Assembly: GCA_964370115.1 (NCBI GenBank)
Contig: CAYJIA010000017.1
Coordinates: forward strand, 1 to 39,008
DNA from: SIG603 sp964370115
Lineage (GTDB): Bacteria; Bacillota; Clostridia; Oscillospirales; Acutalibacteraceae
DNA length: 39,008 nt
Direction: 5' to 3'
In this document: in pieces, positions 31,216 to 39,008 of the stretch
Layout: each line of letters opens with the position of its first letter
Position numbering within the stretch: the stretch's first letter is position 1
The notes under the pieces: generated by a model
Seen by the model: only the letters and a program-made list of their open reading frames with translations
What the model was told of the DNA's origin: nothing
Databases searched by the model: none
Translations under genes and position numbers: made by a program

Positions 31216-32688
31216 TTATGATAAAGTATTTAATCCTTGAACCATTGCTGTTGTTGTGCTTGCCATTATTCCCGTTGCAAACAAGACGTCGTTTGCACCT
31301 ACTTCTGCTACAAGTTCTGCCAAAGTTCCTCCGCTATAGTAGCGGTAGTCAATTATATATGTCTCACTGTAATTTTGCGCTATAAACGGTGCAAATGTAG
31401 TGATTGATGAATCGCCCACTAGAATACAAACATCGTCGCCGGCGCTTGATGCGTTGGTTATTTTTGAAATGTCACTCACTCCGCCTAAAATCGCATTGTG
31501 CTTGCTTCTTGACTCGCTGTCTTCTACATCTGGGAACATCTCGGCCTCGGCTAAGTCTGCCACAGTAGTTCCTGTTTCAAAAGTCATCTGTGCCGATGGC
31601 ACATAAATATCGATAGTCTCCTCCTCGGAAATCGCGCTATGCTCTGTGAAATGATAGTTATACCCTAAATATCCATCTACCTGAGTCCTCGAATAAGCCG
31701 AAAGTGAACTCACATTAAAATCTTTCACATAGCACCATTCATTATACGCATAGTACGCCGCAAGGCTTGTCCATTTGCTGTCGGTCTTAAAGTATAAATA
31801 CTCGTCGCAGTGCGCCTTTAAAATTCTGTAAATCTCTATATTTGTCACACGCTCGTCGGTGCCACTGTATAGATATTGTATAGATTTTTCTTGGTCAGAT
31901 GTCACATCAGCATAATATTCTAAAAAGCTGAGAGGCAGCATTATATCCATGGCGTTTGGTATTACCATTTGATATATATTTACGTCTTCTGGTATTTCCT
32001 CTACTGCATTATTTATCGCAGACACATAAGAATCCGCTATGTCTTGCCTAAACTTGTAAATATCAAAAGATGCGTCACCCACTATATACATATGTTCATA
32101 AACCACTGGGTCAAGTCCATCTACATTCGACTCTGTTGCAGCTTGTGGAATTGGTGTTGTCACGGGTTCATTATCGGCATTTTCAGAAACTGTTGATGGG
32201 TCAGGAGTCGCCTCTGGAGTAGCCGTGCCACCCGAACCCCCTATAAACGAAAACAAAGCCTGAAGTCCTACTATAAGCAGTGCTATTATAACAACGCCTA
32301 CTACACCCATTATTATTACTGGAATTATATTCGGTTTTCGCCTGCGCCTTCTTGTCGGACGTCTTTGTGAAGCATTTTGGCTTGACGGCCTTGCACCATG
32401 GTTTGTGCGTCCACCCTGAGAGCCTCTTTGCGACGATGGTTTTCTCGTCTGTCTCGACGAAGATGCAACCCTCGTGTTAGAGCTAGTTCTTGGTGACCTT
32501 TGTGAGCCGTGCTTAGTCGGCGCAGTACCATGAGTATTTCTGCCTGAGTCATTGCCGAAAGTTTCAACCAATTTATTGTAATCGTAATTTGTATTATTGC
32601 CTTGATTTCCTTGGTTTAAGTTCGGATCAGAATAAACATCCGAAAAGTTTGAATTGTTGCCCGAATTTCCACGATTGTCATAACTCAA
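31216..32688 (-). CDS. Membrane-anchored DHHW/SGNH-like protein with altered catalytic motifs
   Basis: A 490-residue protein. Residues 1-122 are a disordered cytoplasmic tail rich in Asn, Ser, Gly and Arg, ending in a run of Arg/Lys. A single TM helix follows at about 124-148, then a Thr/Pro/Glu-rich linker. An extracellular domain (about 195-490) resembles the DHHW family of AlgX-like SGNH hydrolases that act on polysaccharide acyl groups. The DHHW signature is read here as TDSKWTSLAAYYAY and the usual KDS nucleophile block as VGDSSITTFAPF. The catalytic His pair is therefore replaced by Ser-Lys. It starts with TTG after AGGGGG. A cell-envelope role is likely; activity is doubtful. Confidence 0.7.
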   Translation of the reverse strand: MSYDNRGNSGNNSNFSDVYSDPNLNQGNQGNNTNYDYNKLVETFGNDSGRNTHGTAPTKHGSQRSPRTSSNTRVASSSRQTRKPSSQRGSQGGRTNHGARPSSQNASQRRPTRRRRRKPNIIPVIIMGVVGVVIIALLIVGLQALFSFIGGSGGTATPEATPDPSTVSENADNEPVTTPIPQAATESNVDGLDPVVYEHMYIVGDASFDIYKFRQDIADSYVSAINNAVEEIPEDVNIYQMVIPNAMDIMLPLSFLEYYADVTSDQEKSIQYLYSGTDERVTNIEIYRILKAHCDEYLYFKTDSKWTSLAAYYAYNEWCYVKDFNVSSLSAYSRTQVDGYLGYNYHFTEHSAISEEETIDIYVPSAQMTFETGTTVADLAEAEMFPDVEDSESRSKHNAILGGVSDISKITNASSAGDDVCILVGDSSITTFAPFIAQNYSETYIIDYRYYSGGTLAELVAEVGANDVLFATGIMASTTTAMVQGLNTLS

Positions 32689-32723
32689 TTTAACATCCCC
32701 CTTTTAATACATTTTATGGTAAA

Positions 32724-32797
32724 TATATGCAAAATAACAAATTGCATATAAAGATATATTTATTATCTATTTTATTTTATATTAGAGATTATGTCAA
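32724..32797 (-). promoter_or_regulatory. Promoter and palindrome upstream of the DHHW-like gene
   Basis: On the minus strand, TTGACA (complement of 32792-32797), a 17-base spacer and TAAAAT (complement of 32769-32774) form a strong promoter. Downstream of it, a perfect inverted repeat, TATATGCAA (32724-32732) with TTGCATATA (32742-32750), lies in the leader. The rest of the 32689-32981 gap is AT-rich and shows only the promoter of the next gene. Confidence 0.65.
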
Positions 32798-32932
32798 GTA
32801 AATACATATAAAAAATGTTTTATTTTAGCAATTTTTTGTAGACGGAGTTAAAAAATGACGAAAAGCAAATGCTTTACTGTCTATATTGCATTAGAAATCA
32901 ATAATTGCTTTAGACATATATACAAAATTAAA

Positions 32933-32961
32933 TTGCAATAAAGATTTTTATATGATAGTAT
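32933..32961 (+). promoter_or_regulatory. Promoter of the antiporter gene
   Basis: TTGCAA (32933-32938), a 17-base spacer and TAGTAT (32956-32961); TATGAT at 32951 is an alternative -10. Confidence 0.4.
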
Positions 32962-32996
32962 AAAATTACATAATTTATCTGTTGGGAGGACTTTAT

Positions 32997-34190
32997 TTGC
33001 TGTTATCTTTTGGCCTGCTCTTTTTGGTGGGAATATCTATGGCGGGAATTTGTAAAAAACTTAAGCTACCATCACTTATAGGAATGCTCGTAAGTGGTAT
33101 CGTGCTAGGACCCTATGTGCTCGACTTGCTAGACCCCGAAATTTTAAATATATCGTCACAACTGCGAGAAATAGCGCTTATTATTATATTAATTAAGGCT
33201 GGCTTGTCCCTTAATATCAAAGATTTAAAACAGGTTGGACGCCCTGCAATTTTAATGGCGTTTTTGCCTGCCTGCTTCGAAATTACGGCATATTATCTTT
33301 TTGCACCTATGATTTTTGACATAAGTAGCACAGAGGCACTGCTTATGGGCACTGTGCTTGCCGCAGTTTCGCCAGCCGTAATAGTCCCAAGAATGATAAA
33401 ATTAATCGAAGAAAAATACTCCACAAAAAAGAGCATACCACAGCTGATTTTAGCAAGTGCCTCCTGTGATGATGTCTTTGTGATTGTACTGTTCACCACC
33501 TTTACAGCCATGGTGTCAGGAGAGGGTGCAAGCAGTTTTTCGCTTGTCGAAATTCCCGTGTCTATCATTTTCGGGATACTGGCGGGCGCCATAATCGGAT
33601 TTTTGTTAAACGCACTTTTTGAATTTTTTTACAAATATAAAAACCACATAAAAAACAGCACAAAGCTCATAATAATCTTAGGCGTAGCATTTGTACTGTT
33701 TTCTGTAGAGGACTTATTAAAACTACCTTTTTCAGGACTTTTGTCTGTCATCAGTATGGCTTGTGTGTATAAATTCAAGGCAGTTGACACAATTAGCAAA
33801 GATTTGGCGGGCAAATTTTCTAAACTATGGATTGCCGCAGAGATACTATTATTTGTGCTAGTTGGAGCAGCGGTCGATATTTCTTATGCAGTGGAAACTG
33901 GATTTTCTGCGATACTCATGATAATAATCGGCCTTATAATGCGCTCTTTGGGTGTAACTCTTTGCCTTGTAAAAACAAAATTCACGCTAAAAGAGCGTCT
34001 ATTTTGCGTTTTTTCATACCTTCCAAAAGCGACCGTTCAAGCGGCTATCGGAGCCGTAGCGCTGGGACTTGGACTTCCATGCGGAGATATAATTTTGTCT
34101 GTTGCTGTAATATCAATTCTTATAACGGCACCGCTTGGCGCCTTTGCCGTCGATTTTAGCTATAAAAAATTACTTAATAAAGATATTTAA
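32997..34190 (+). CDS. CPA2-family cation:proton antiporter
   Basis: A 397-residue integral membrane protein with about 12 hydrophobic segments, of the KefB/NapA-like monovalent cation:proton antiporter type. Typical stretches are LKLPSLIGMLVSGIVLGPYVLDLL, ALIIILIKAGLSL and a mid-protein SASCDDVFVIVLF, in which the Asp pair is the likely ion-binding site of the family. There is no C-terminal TrkA-N domain, so regulation by nucleotide is not expected. The start is TTG 32997 with GGGAGG 7 bases upstream; an earlier in-frame TTG at 32982 sits on that ribosome site. The gene runs convergently into the carboxypeptidase gene with a 4-base overlap and no terminator between. Confidence 0.88.
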   Translation: MLLSFGLLFLVGISMAGICKKLKLPSLIGMLVSGIVLGPYVLDLLDPEILNISSQLREIALIIILIKAGLSLNIKDLKQVGRPAILMAFLPACFEITAYYLFAPMIFDISSTEALLMGTVLAAVSPAVIVPRMIKLIEEKYSTKKSIPQLILASASCDDVFVIVLFTTFTAMVSGEGASSFSLVEIPVSIIFGILAGAIIGFLLNALFEFFYKYKNHIKNSTKLIIILGVAFVLFSVEDLLKLPFSGLLSVISMACVYKFKAVDTISKDLAGKFSKLWIAAEILLFVLVGAAVDISYAVETGFSAILMIIIGLIMRSLGVTLCLVKTKFTLKERLFCVFSYLPKATVQAAIGAVALGLGLPCGDIILSVAVISILITAPLGAFAVDFSYKKLLNKDI

Positions 34191-35326
34191 GAAAAACTGT
34201 TTGCAAATTTGGTGATTAGGTATATAAAGGCGCGTGAAAAGCTTATTTCCTTTACATCTTCAGTCGCCAAAATAGGAATTTCTTTCAAGACCTCATCACC
34301 GTTTTTTATCAGTATCTTCCCCACTTCTTGCCCTAATGCTATTGGTGCCTTGATTTCATCAAAAAATACAGCCTCGCTGGTAATTTCATTTTGAGAATTA
34401 ATATTTGTAAGAACTCCTGTGTCTTCATAACTTGTTACATTTACAAAATCACTCATTCCGCCACTAATAGCAAGGGGTGCAAGCTCTGGTAGGCCTGGAT
34501 TTATCACCTTCCAATTGGCAAAACCGAAATTTAAAAGCGCAGTGGCATCGTCGAAACGTGCCTGTGAGGACTCACATCCCAAAACCACTGCCACAAGAGC
34601 CGTACCGTCTCTTTCTGCCGTTGCCGTAATGCAACTGCCTGCTTGAGAAGTGGTGCCTGTTTTTAGCCCTGTTATGCCCTCATAATTTTGTATGAGTTTA
34701 TTCGTGTTTACAAGTTGAGTCTTGCCACCTCGCACGGAATCTATCCAAACCAAGGTATAATTTAATATTTCCTCGTATTTCAAAAGCTCACGACTCATGA
34801 GTGCTATGTCGTATGCCGTCGTAAAATGCCCCTCCTCTTCAAGCCCGTTTGGGTTTTTAAAGGAGGTGTTTGTCATGTTAAGCTCTCTAGCCTTATCGTT
34901 CATCATTTTGACAAATGCGTCTTCACTGCCAGCAATATTCTCTGCAAGCACAACGGCTGCGTCGTTTGCGCTCATTATCACAGTCGCCTTGATTAAATCG
35001 TCCACCGTCATGCCCTCGCCCTCTTCAAGCCAAATGTCCGAACCACCCATAGATGCAGCGTGCGCACTGGCGTACATCGTGTCGCTTAGGCTAATCGCTC
35101 CACTTTCGAGCGCCTCCATGGTCAAAATCAGGGTCATTACCTTTGTAATTGAAGCACCCATGCGAATTTCATTTGAATTTTTCTCAAACAAAACCTCACC
35201 ACTTGAAGTCTCCATCAAAACAGCGGACGGCGCTGAGATTTCAAGGCCTTGAGCATTTACAGGCAAAGTTTGAAAAGTGTAGCTTATAAAAATTAAAAGT
35301 GCAATGGCAAATAGAGTTTTTTTCAC
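34187..35326 (-). CDS. D-alanyl-D-alanine carboxypeptidase (penicillin-binding protein, S11 family)
   Basis: A 379-residue low-molecular-weight penicillin-binding protein that trims the terminal D-Ala from peptidoglycan stem peptides. It has an N-terminal signal peptide (residues 1-25, ending VNA-Q). The active-site triad is present as SxxK (ASITK), SxN (SAN in VIMSANDAA) and KTG (GLKTGTTSQAG). A C-terminal PBP5-like beta domain follows, ending in an amphipathic tail (SRAFIYLITKFANS) that could anchor it to the membrane. GTG start with GGGAGG upstream. Its neighbours murE and murF make the precursors it acts on, though it is transcribed separately. Confidence 0.94.
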   Translation of the reverse strand: MKKTLFAIALLIFISYTFQTLPVNAQGLEISAPSAVLMETSSGEVLFEKNSNEIRMGASITKVMTLILTMEALESGAISLSDTMYASAHAASMGGSDIWLEEGEGMTVDDLIKATVIMSANDAAVVLAENIAGSEDAFVKMMNDKARELNMTNTSFKNPNGLEEEGHFTTAYDIALMSRELLKYEEILNYTLVWIDSVRGGKTQLVNTNKLIQNYEGITGLKTGTTSQAGSCITATAERDGTALVAVVLGCESSQARFDDATALLNFGFANWKVINPGLPELAPLAISGGMSDFVNVTSYEDTGVLTNINSQNEITSEAVFFDEIKAPIALGQEVGKILIKNGDEVLKEIPILATEDVKEISFSRAFIYLITKFANSFS

Positions 35327-35375
35327 AAGATTTCCTCCCTTATTATCGGTATGCTTAATATTATGAGAAAAAATA

Positions 35376-35403
35376 ATAATATATGAAAATAAACTCGTGT
35401 CAA
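35376..35403 (-). promoter_or_regulatory. Promoter of the carboxypeptidase gene
   Basis: On the minus strand, TTGACA (complement of 35398-35403), a 16-base spacer and TATTAT (complement of 35376-35381), 50 bases upstream of the GTG start. Confidence 0.6.
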
Positions 35404-35482
35404 TAATACTAAAATTTACTGTACTTTTTATTTTTGTTGTGGTAAAATTTATTTACAAATTACTTAATTTAGGAGAATGTTT

Positions 35483-35989
35483 ATGTTTATCAGAAATGCA
35501 AGCGAAAGCGATGTTTCACAAATTCTTAAAATATATGAGAGTGCAAAATTAGCACTTAAGGAAAATGGAGTTGACCAGTGGCAAGACGGCAACCCCAGCT
35601 TAGATAGTCTCAATAAAGATTTGGATAGAGGATATTCCAGAGTTTGTGAGTGTAAAGCAAAAGTACTTGGCACTGCCGCACTTTATATAGGCACAGAGCC
35701 TACATATAATAAAATTTCTGACGGAAAATGGCTTACAAGCGAGAAAAAATACGGAATTGTGCACAGAATAGCGATAGACCCCGAACAAAAAGGCGGCGGG
35801 CTATGCGGCAAATTTTTCGACTATCTCAAAGAAAAATGCATAAGAAAAGAAATTAAAAGCATAAGATGTGATACACATAGAGATAATATAGCAATGCAAC
35901 GAGCTATGCTAAAGTATGGATTTGTGTACTGTGGTGTAATTATTATAGACGACGGCAGCGAGAGACTTGCCTATGAATATGTGATATAA
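35483..35989 (+). CDS. GNAT-family N-acetyltransferase
   Basis: A 168-residue acetyltransferase of the GNAT fold. The acetyl-CoA-binding block is IVHRIAIDPEQKGGGLCGKFFDYLKEKC, in which QKGGGLCG replaces the usual Q/RxxGxG/A loop. It is followed by IRCDTHRDNIAMQRAMLKYGFVYCGVI, the typical C-terminal half. The acceptor is unknown. The ATG at 35483 has AGGAG 7 bases upstream; an ATG two codons earlier is too close to it. It lies 25 bases before murE and could be co-transcribed with murE-murF, but no functional link is evident. Confidence 0.9.
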   Translation: MFIRNASESDVSQILKIYESAKLALKENGVDQWQDGNPSLDSLNKDLDRGYSRVCECKAKVLGTAALYIGTEPTYNKISDGKWLTSEKKYGIVHRIAIDPEQKGGGLCGKFFDYLKEKCIRKEIKSIRCDTHRDNIAMQRAMLKYGFVYCGVIIIDDGSERLAYEYVI

Positions 35990-36014
35990 CTTTATTTTGA
36001 CGGAGGAAGAAAAG

Positions 36015-37472
36015 ATGAAAGTAAATCAAATGCTTGGTTTATGTGATATAAATTTTAAAGTGACAGCCGATTTTGAGGTAAGCGATATAGTTTATGATTC
36101 TAGAAAATCAAAAAAAGACTGTGTTTTTGTATGCCTAGTCGGCTCACAAACCGACGGCCACGAATATGTGGACTCAGCAGTAGAAAAAGGAGCAAGTTTA
36201 ATTATTGCTCAAAAGGAAATAGAAGCTTCAGTCCCCGTAGTTGTCGTGCCCGACACAAAAGAAGCACTAGCTATGCTGTCTATTCATTATTTTGACAGTC
36301 CATACAAGAAGCTAAAAACCATAGGAATTACGGGAACCAAGGGAAAAACGACCACTAGCATGATGATTAAGTGTATTTTAGAGAGCGCAGGCTACAAGGT
36401 TGGCGTAATTGGTACTATTGGCTTGATGATAGGAAGTAAAGTCGAACAACTTAACAACACAACGCCAGAGAGTTACTTGGTTCAAAAATATATGGCTCAA
36501 ATGGTAGATGAGAACTGTGATTTTTGTGTTATGGAGGTCTCATCAATAGGTCTTCGTGACAAGCGTGTTTTTGGTTTTGATTATGATTGTGGCGTGTTTA
36601 CTAATTTTTCAGAAGATCATATTGGTGGTGTCGAACACAAGGATATGAGGGAATATCTTGAGTGCAAGGCAATGTTGTTTAAAATGTGCAAATTGGGTGT
36701 TGTCAACTGTGACGATGCAAATATTGACGGAATACTAAAGAATCATACTTGCGATGTCACAAGCTTTGGTTTTTCGGAAAACGCAGATTACAAATGCATA
36801 AAAAATGAACTGCTCTCAAAGCCTGGACTTTTAGGCTCTTACTTAAAAATTGATGGAATAACCTCTATAGAGGTCGAGCTTAGCATACCTGGAAAATTCA
36901 ATGCATACAACGCCCTATCTGCTCTTGCGACGTGTATGAGTTTCGGCGTGAGCGAAGAAGCCGTGAAAAAAGGGCTTTTCATAGCAAAAGTAAAAGGTAG
37001 AGTCGAGCCTGTGGACATGGCAAGTAATTTTACTTTACTTATCGACTATGCGCATAATGCAGTGAGCATGGAAAGTGTGCTATCGACACTTAGACAATAC
37101 AACCCAAACAGGCTTGTGTGTCTATTTGGAGCAGGCGGAAACAGGCCTAAACTTAGACGTTACGAGATGGGTGAAGTCTGCGGAAATATGGCTGATTTGT
37201 CGGTAATAACGGCAGACAACTCTAGATTTGAAGAAGTTTCAGACATAATAGATGACATAAAAACAGGTATGTCAAAAACAAATGGAAAATTTGTGGAAAT
37301 TCCCGACAGGAAAGAAGCAATTAAATACTGTATACAAAACGCACAAGACGGTGATATAGTGGTTCTAGCAGGAAAAGGTCACGAAGACTACCAAGAAATA
37401 AAGGGTATAAAATACCCTTTTGACGAGAGAGTAGTAATAGCCGATATTTTGAAAGAGTTGAAAGAGGGATAA
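36015..37472 (+). CDS. murE: UDP-N-acetylmuramyl-tripeptide synthetase (MurE ligase)
   Basis: A 485-residue Mur ligase adding the third residue of the peptidoglycan stem peptide. The three domains are visible: an N-terminal UDP-binding domain with DSRKSKKDCVFVCLVG, a central ATPase with GITGTKGKTTTSMMI, NTTPES and the KAMLF segment (candidate carbamylated Lys), and a C-terminal domain with DYAHNAVSMESVL. The amino-acid selectivity motif, DNPR in meso-diaminopimelate enzymes, appears as DNSR (ADNSRFEEV). The retained Arg favours diaminopimelate over lysine. The start ATG has CGGAGG 8 bases upstream. murF follows after one base, so the two are coupled. Confidence 0.93.
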   Translation: MKVNQMLGLCDINFKVTADFEVSDIVYDSRKSKKDCVFVCLVGSQTDGHEYVDSAVEKGASLIIAQKEIEASVPVVVVPDTKEALAMLSIHYFDSPYKKLKTIGITGTKGKTTTSMMIKCILESAGYKVGVIGTIGLMIGSKVEQLNNTTPESYLVQKYMAQMVDENCDFCVMEVSSIGLRDKRVFGFDYDCGVFTNFSEDHIGGVEHKDMREYLECKAMLFKMCKLGVVNCDDANIDGILKNHTCDVTSFGFSENADYKCIKNELLSKPGLLGSYLKIDGITSIEVELSIPGKFNAYNALSALATCMSFGVSEEAVKKGLFIAKVKGRVEPVDMASNFTLLIDYAHNAVSMESVLSTLRQYNPNRLVCLFGAGGNRPKLRRYEMGEVCGNMADLSVITADNSRFEEVSDIIDDIKTGMSKTNGKFVEIPDRKEAIKYCIQNAQDGDIVVLAGKGHEDYQEIKGIKYPFDERVVIADILKELKEG

Positions 37473-37473
37473 T

Positions 37474-38832
37474 TTGAAATTTACACTAAAAAAAATTGCA
37501 GAAGTTTGCGGTGGCAGAGTGATTGGAGACGAAAATAAAGAAGTAACAGGCTTTTTCACAGACAGCAGACAGGCAAAAGAGGGTTTGATGTTTGTTCCAA
37601 TTAAAGGTGAAAACGTCGACGGCCATAAATTCATATCTATTGTCGCAAGTGTCAATGCTTGTAGCTTTACAGAAGTCGAGATAGATGGCGTAAACGCTGT
37701 TTTGGTGGAAAACAACAGAAACGCACTGCAAAAACTAGCGCTTTATTACAGAAAAAGTTTCGACATTCCCTTTATTGGCATTACAGGAAGTGTAGGCAAA
37801 ACCACATCTAAGGATATGCTAGCCCTAACCCTAGAATCAGTGCTAAGCGTACACAAAACCGCCGGAAACGCAAACAGTCAAGTCGGCCTCCCCTTAACCT
37901 TATTCAATACCGAAGCGCATAACGACGTAGCGGTAATAGAAATGGGCATCAGCCTTCCGGGAGAGATGGAGAGACTAGCCAAAACAGCGCAACCAGATTT
38001 AGCGATAATTACTAATATAGGAATTTCTCATATTGAATTTTTAGGGTCTAGAGAAGGCATATTAGAGCAAAAACTTCACATAGCCGATTATTTAGGTCAG
38101 GAAAAACCTCTTTTTGTAAATGGCGACGATGACTTGTTGAGCACCCTAAAAGAAACTACTAATTATAATGTAATCACCTTTGGAACTGCTGAAAACTGCG
38201 ATTTTAGAGCTGTGGACATTAATGAATACGAAAACGGCAGTGAATTCACCTGTCTGTGTAAAGCTGGCAGCTTCACAGCAAGTGTCCCCGCCCCCGGCAT
38301 ACACAATGTACGAAATGCGCTTATGTGCATAGCCGTGGCTCAGTATCTTAAAATTGACATTAACAAGACGATTGACGCACTAAAAGAGTACCAACCTGCA
38401 AAAATGCGACAAGAGATAAAGAAAATAAATGGCTTTACTGTAATAGACGACAGCTACAACGCAAGCCCCGACTCCGCCTACGCTTCGCTTGATGTGATAA
38501 AAAGCAGTACTGCGAAAAGGAAAATTGCTGTACTCGCCGATATGCTAGAGCTCGGAGACTACTCTGAAAAGGCACATTTTTCTGTAGGGGAATATGCGAA
38601 AAAATGCAAAGTCGATATGCTCTTATGTGTGGGTGAAGAGGCAAAACACATAGCCCGTGGCTTTGGCGAAGGAAACAGTACCCATATTTTCGAAAATTCA
38701 CCCCAAGCAGCAAAATTTTTATTGCACAAAATCCAAGACGGCGACCTAATCTTAATCAAGGGTTCGAGGGGTATGAAAACAGACATAATTGTTGCCGAAA
38801 TAGAAAAATTAAGCGAAAATAAAAAAAAATAA
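37474..38832 (+). CDS. murF: UDP-N-acetylmuramoyl-tripeptide--D-alanyl-D-alanine ligase
   Basis: A 452-residue Mur ligase that adds D-Ala-D-Ala to the UDP-MurNAc-tripeptide in the cytoplasm. The P-loop is GITGSVGKTTSKDML. GNANSQVGLPLTLF, VIEMGISLPGEMERLA, and the C-terminal VIDDSYNASPDSAYASLDV segment are typical of MurF. It starts with TTG, after a GAGGG ribosome site within the end of murE. No clear terminator follows; an A-rich stretch leads into a separate tRNA promoter. Confidence 0.95.
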   Translation: MKFTLKKIAEVCGGRVIGDENKEVTGFFTDSRQAKEGLMFVPIKGENVDGHKFISIVASVNACSFTEVEIDGVNAVLVENNRNALQKLALYYRKSFDIPFIGITGSVGKTTSKDMLALTLESVLSVHKTAGNANSQVGLPLTLFNTEAHNDVAVIEMGISLPGEMERLAKTAQPDLAIITNIGISHIEFLGSREGILEQKLHIADYLGQEKPLFVNGDDDLLSTLKETTNYNVITFGTAENCDFRAVDINEYENGSEFTCLCKAGSFTASVPAPGIHNVRNALMCIAVAQYLKIDINKTIDALKEYQPAKMRQEIKKINGFTVIDDSYNASPDSAYASLDVIKSSTAKRKIAVLADMLELGDYSEKAHFSVGEYAKKCKVDMLLCVGEEAKHIARGFGEGNSTHIFENSPQAAKFLLHKIQDGDLILIKGSRGMKTDIIVAEIEKLSENKKK

Positions 38833-38851
38833 AAAAATTTTTAAAAAACAC

Positions 38852-38917
38852 TTGCAAAATGCAAAAAGATGTTGTATAATAACGAAGTCGCAGTTGAGGA
38901 ACACAAATTCTTCAACT
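38852..38917 (+). promoter_or_regulatory. tRNA-Leu promoter and leader hairpin
   Basis: TTGCAA (38852-38857), a 17-base spacer and TATAAT (38875-38880) form a strong promoter. The leader holds a 10-bp hairpin with one G-U pair, AGTTGAGGAA (38892-38901) with TTCTTCAACT (38908-38917), just before the mature tRNA. Confidence 0.75.
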
Positions 38918-38924
38918 ACCACAT

Positions 38925-39008
38925 GCGGATGTGGCGGAATTGGCAGACGCGCCAGATTTAGGTTCTGGTGTCTTCGACGTGGGGGTTCAAGTCCCTTCAT
39001 CCGCACCA
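38925..39008 (+). tRNA. tRNA-Leu (anticodon TAG)
   Basis: An 84-base class II tRNA with encoded CCA. The acceptor stem GCGGATG pairs with CATCCGC. The anticodon stem CCAGA/TCTGG encloses the loop TTTAGGT, giving anticodon TAG, which reads CUA and other CUN leucine codons. A variable arm and the T-loop GGTTCAAGTCC are present. It ends exactly at the window edge, so further tRNAs may follow. Confidence 0.95.

Noticed and set aside
34797..35252. 151-codon plus-strand frame inside the carboxypeptidase gene
   Set aside because: The minus-strand frame carries all three penicillin-binding motifs; the plus frame has no ribosome site or domain.

Overview
The window looks like chromosomal DNA from a low-GC, Gram-positive anaerobe of the class Clostridia. 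Four things suggest this: AT-rich composition, AGGAGG-type ribosome binding sites, frequent TTG/GTG starts, and a siroheme/sulfite-reductase gene set together with peptidoglycan genes. Genes are tightly packed. I see no rRNA, CRISPR array, transposase or prophage. One tRNA-Leu lies at the right edge.

Layout. (1) 1-397: frameshifted remnant of an HD-domain phosphohydrolase. (2) 392-4445: a compact module with an OmpR-type response regulator, its histidine kinase, a small alarmone (ppGpp) synthetase, a VTC-type polyphosphate polymerase and a DUF4956 membrane protein. The same 17-base direct-repeat operator stands in front of three of these genes, so the module appears to be one self-contained regulon; this is the most interesting item. 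(3) 4617-7239: a short-chain dehydrogenase and a chemotaxis receptor. (4) 7352-11491: a heterodimeric ABC exporter followed by YgbA-like and YbaN-like (DUF454) genes. (5) 11552-14610: a lipoprotein, an auxin-efflux-type carrier with an AraC-type regulator, and a divergent VOC protein. (6) 14661-14739: a nested palindromic intergenic repeat.

(7) 14804-20863: an L-ascorbate/L-xylulose-type cluster. ulaG, an unknown beta-propeller-like gene, ulaE and araD/ulaF run on the minus strand; a DeoR-type regulator and an FGGY kinase diverge from them. UlaD and a PTS are absent from the window. (8) 20983-31168: a LysR-type regulator diverges from a CoA-disulfide-reductase/rhodanese fusion and a siroheme sulfite/nitrite reductase. 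A second structured AT-rich repeat follows, then seven overlapping genes that carry glutamyl-tRNA through to siroheme (hemA, precorrin-2 dehydrogenase, hemC, cobA-hemD fusion, hemB, hemL, cbiX). The cofactor pathway therefore sits beside an enzyme that should use siroheme. hemC appears to start at AUU.

(9) 31216-39008: cell-envelope genes. These are a membrane-anchored DHHW/SGNH-like protein with a degenerate active site, a CPA2 cation/proton antiporter, a D-Ala-D-Ala carboxypeptidase, a GNAT acetyltransferase, murE, murF and tRNA-Leu(TAG). Strong hairpin terminators at 4501, 7288, 11499 and 31181 divide the transcription units.

All functional names come from motif recognition in the translated sequence. 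No database search was possible.
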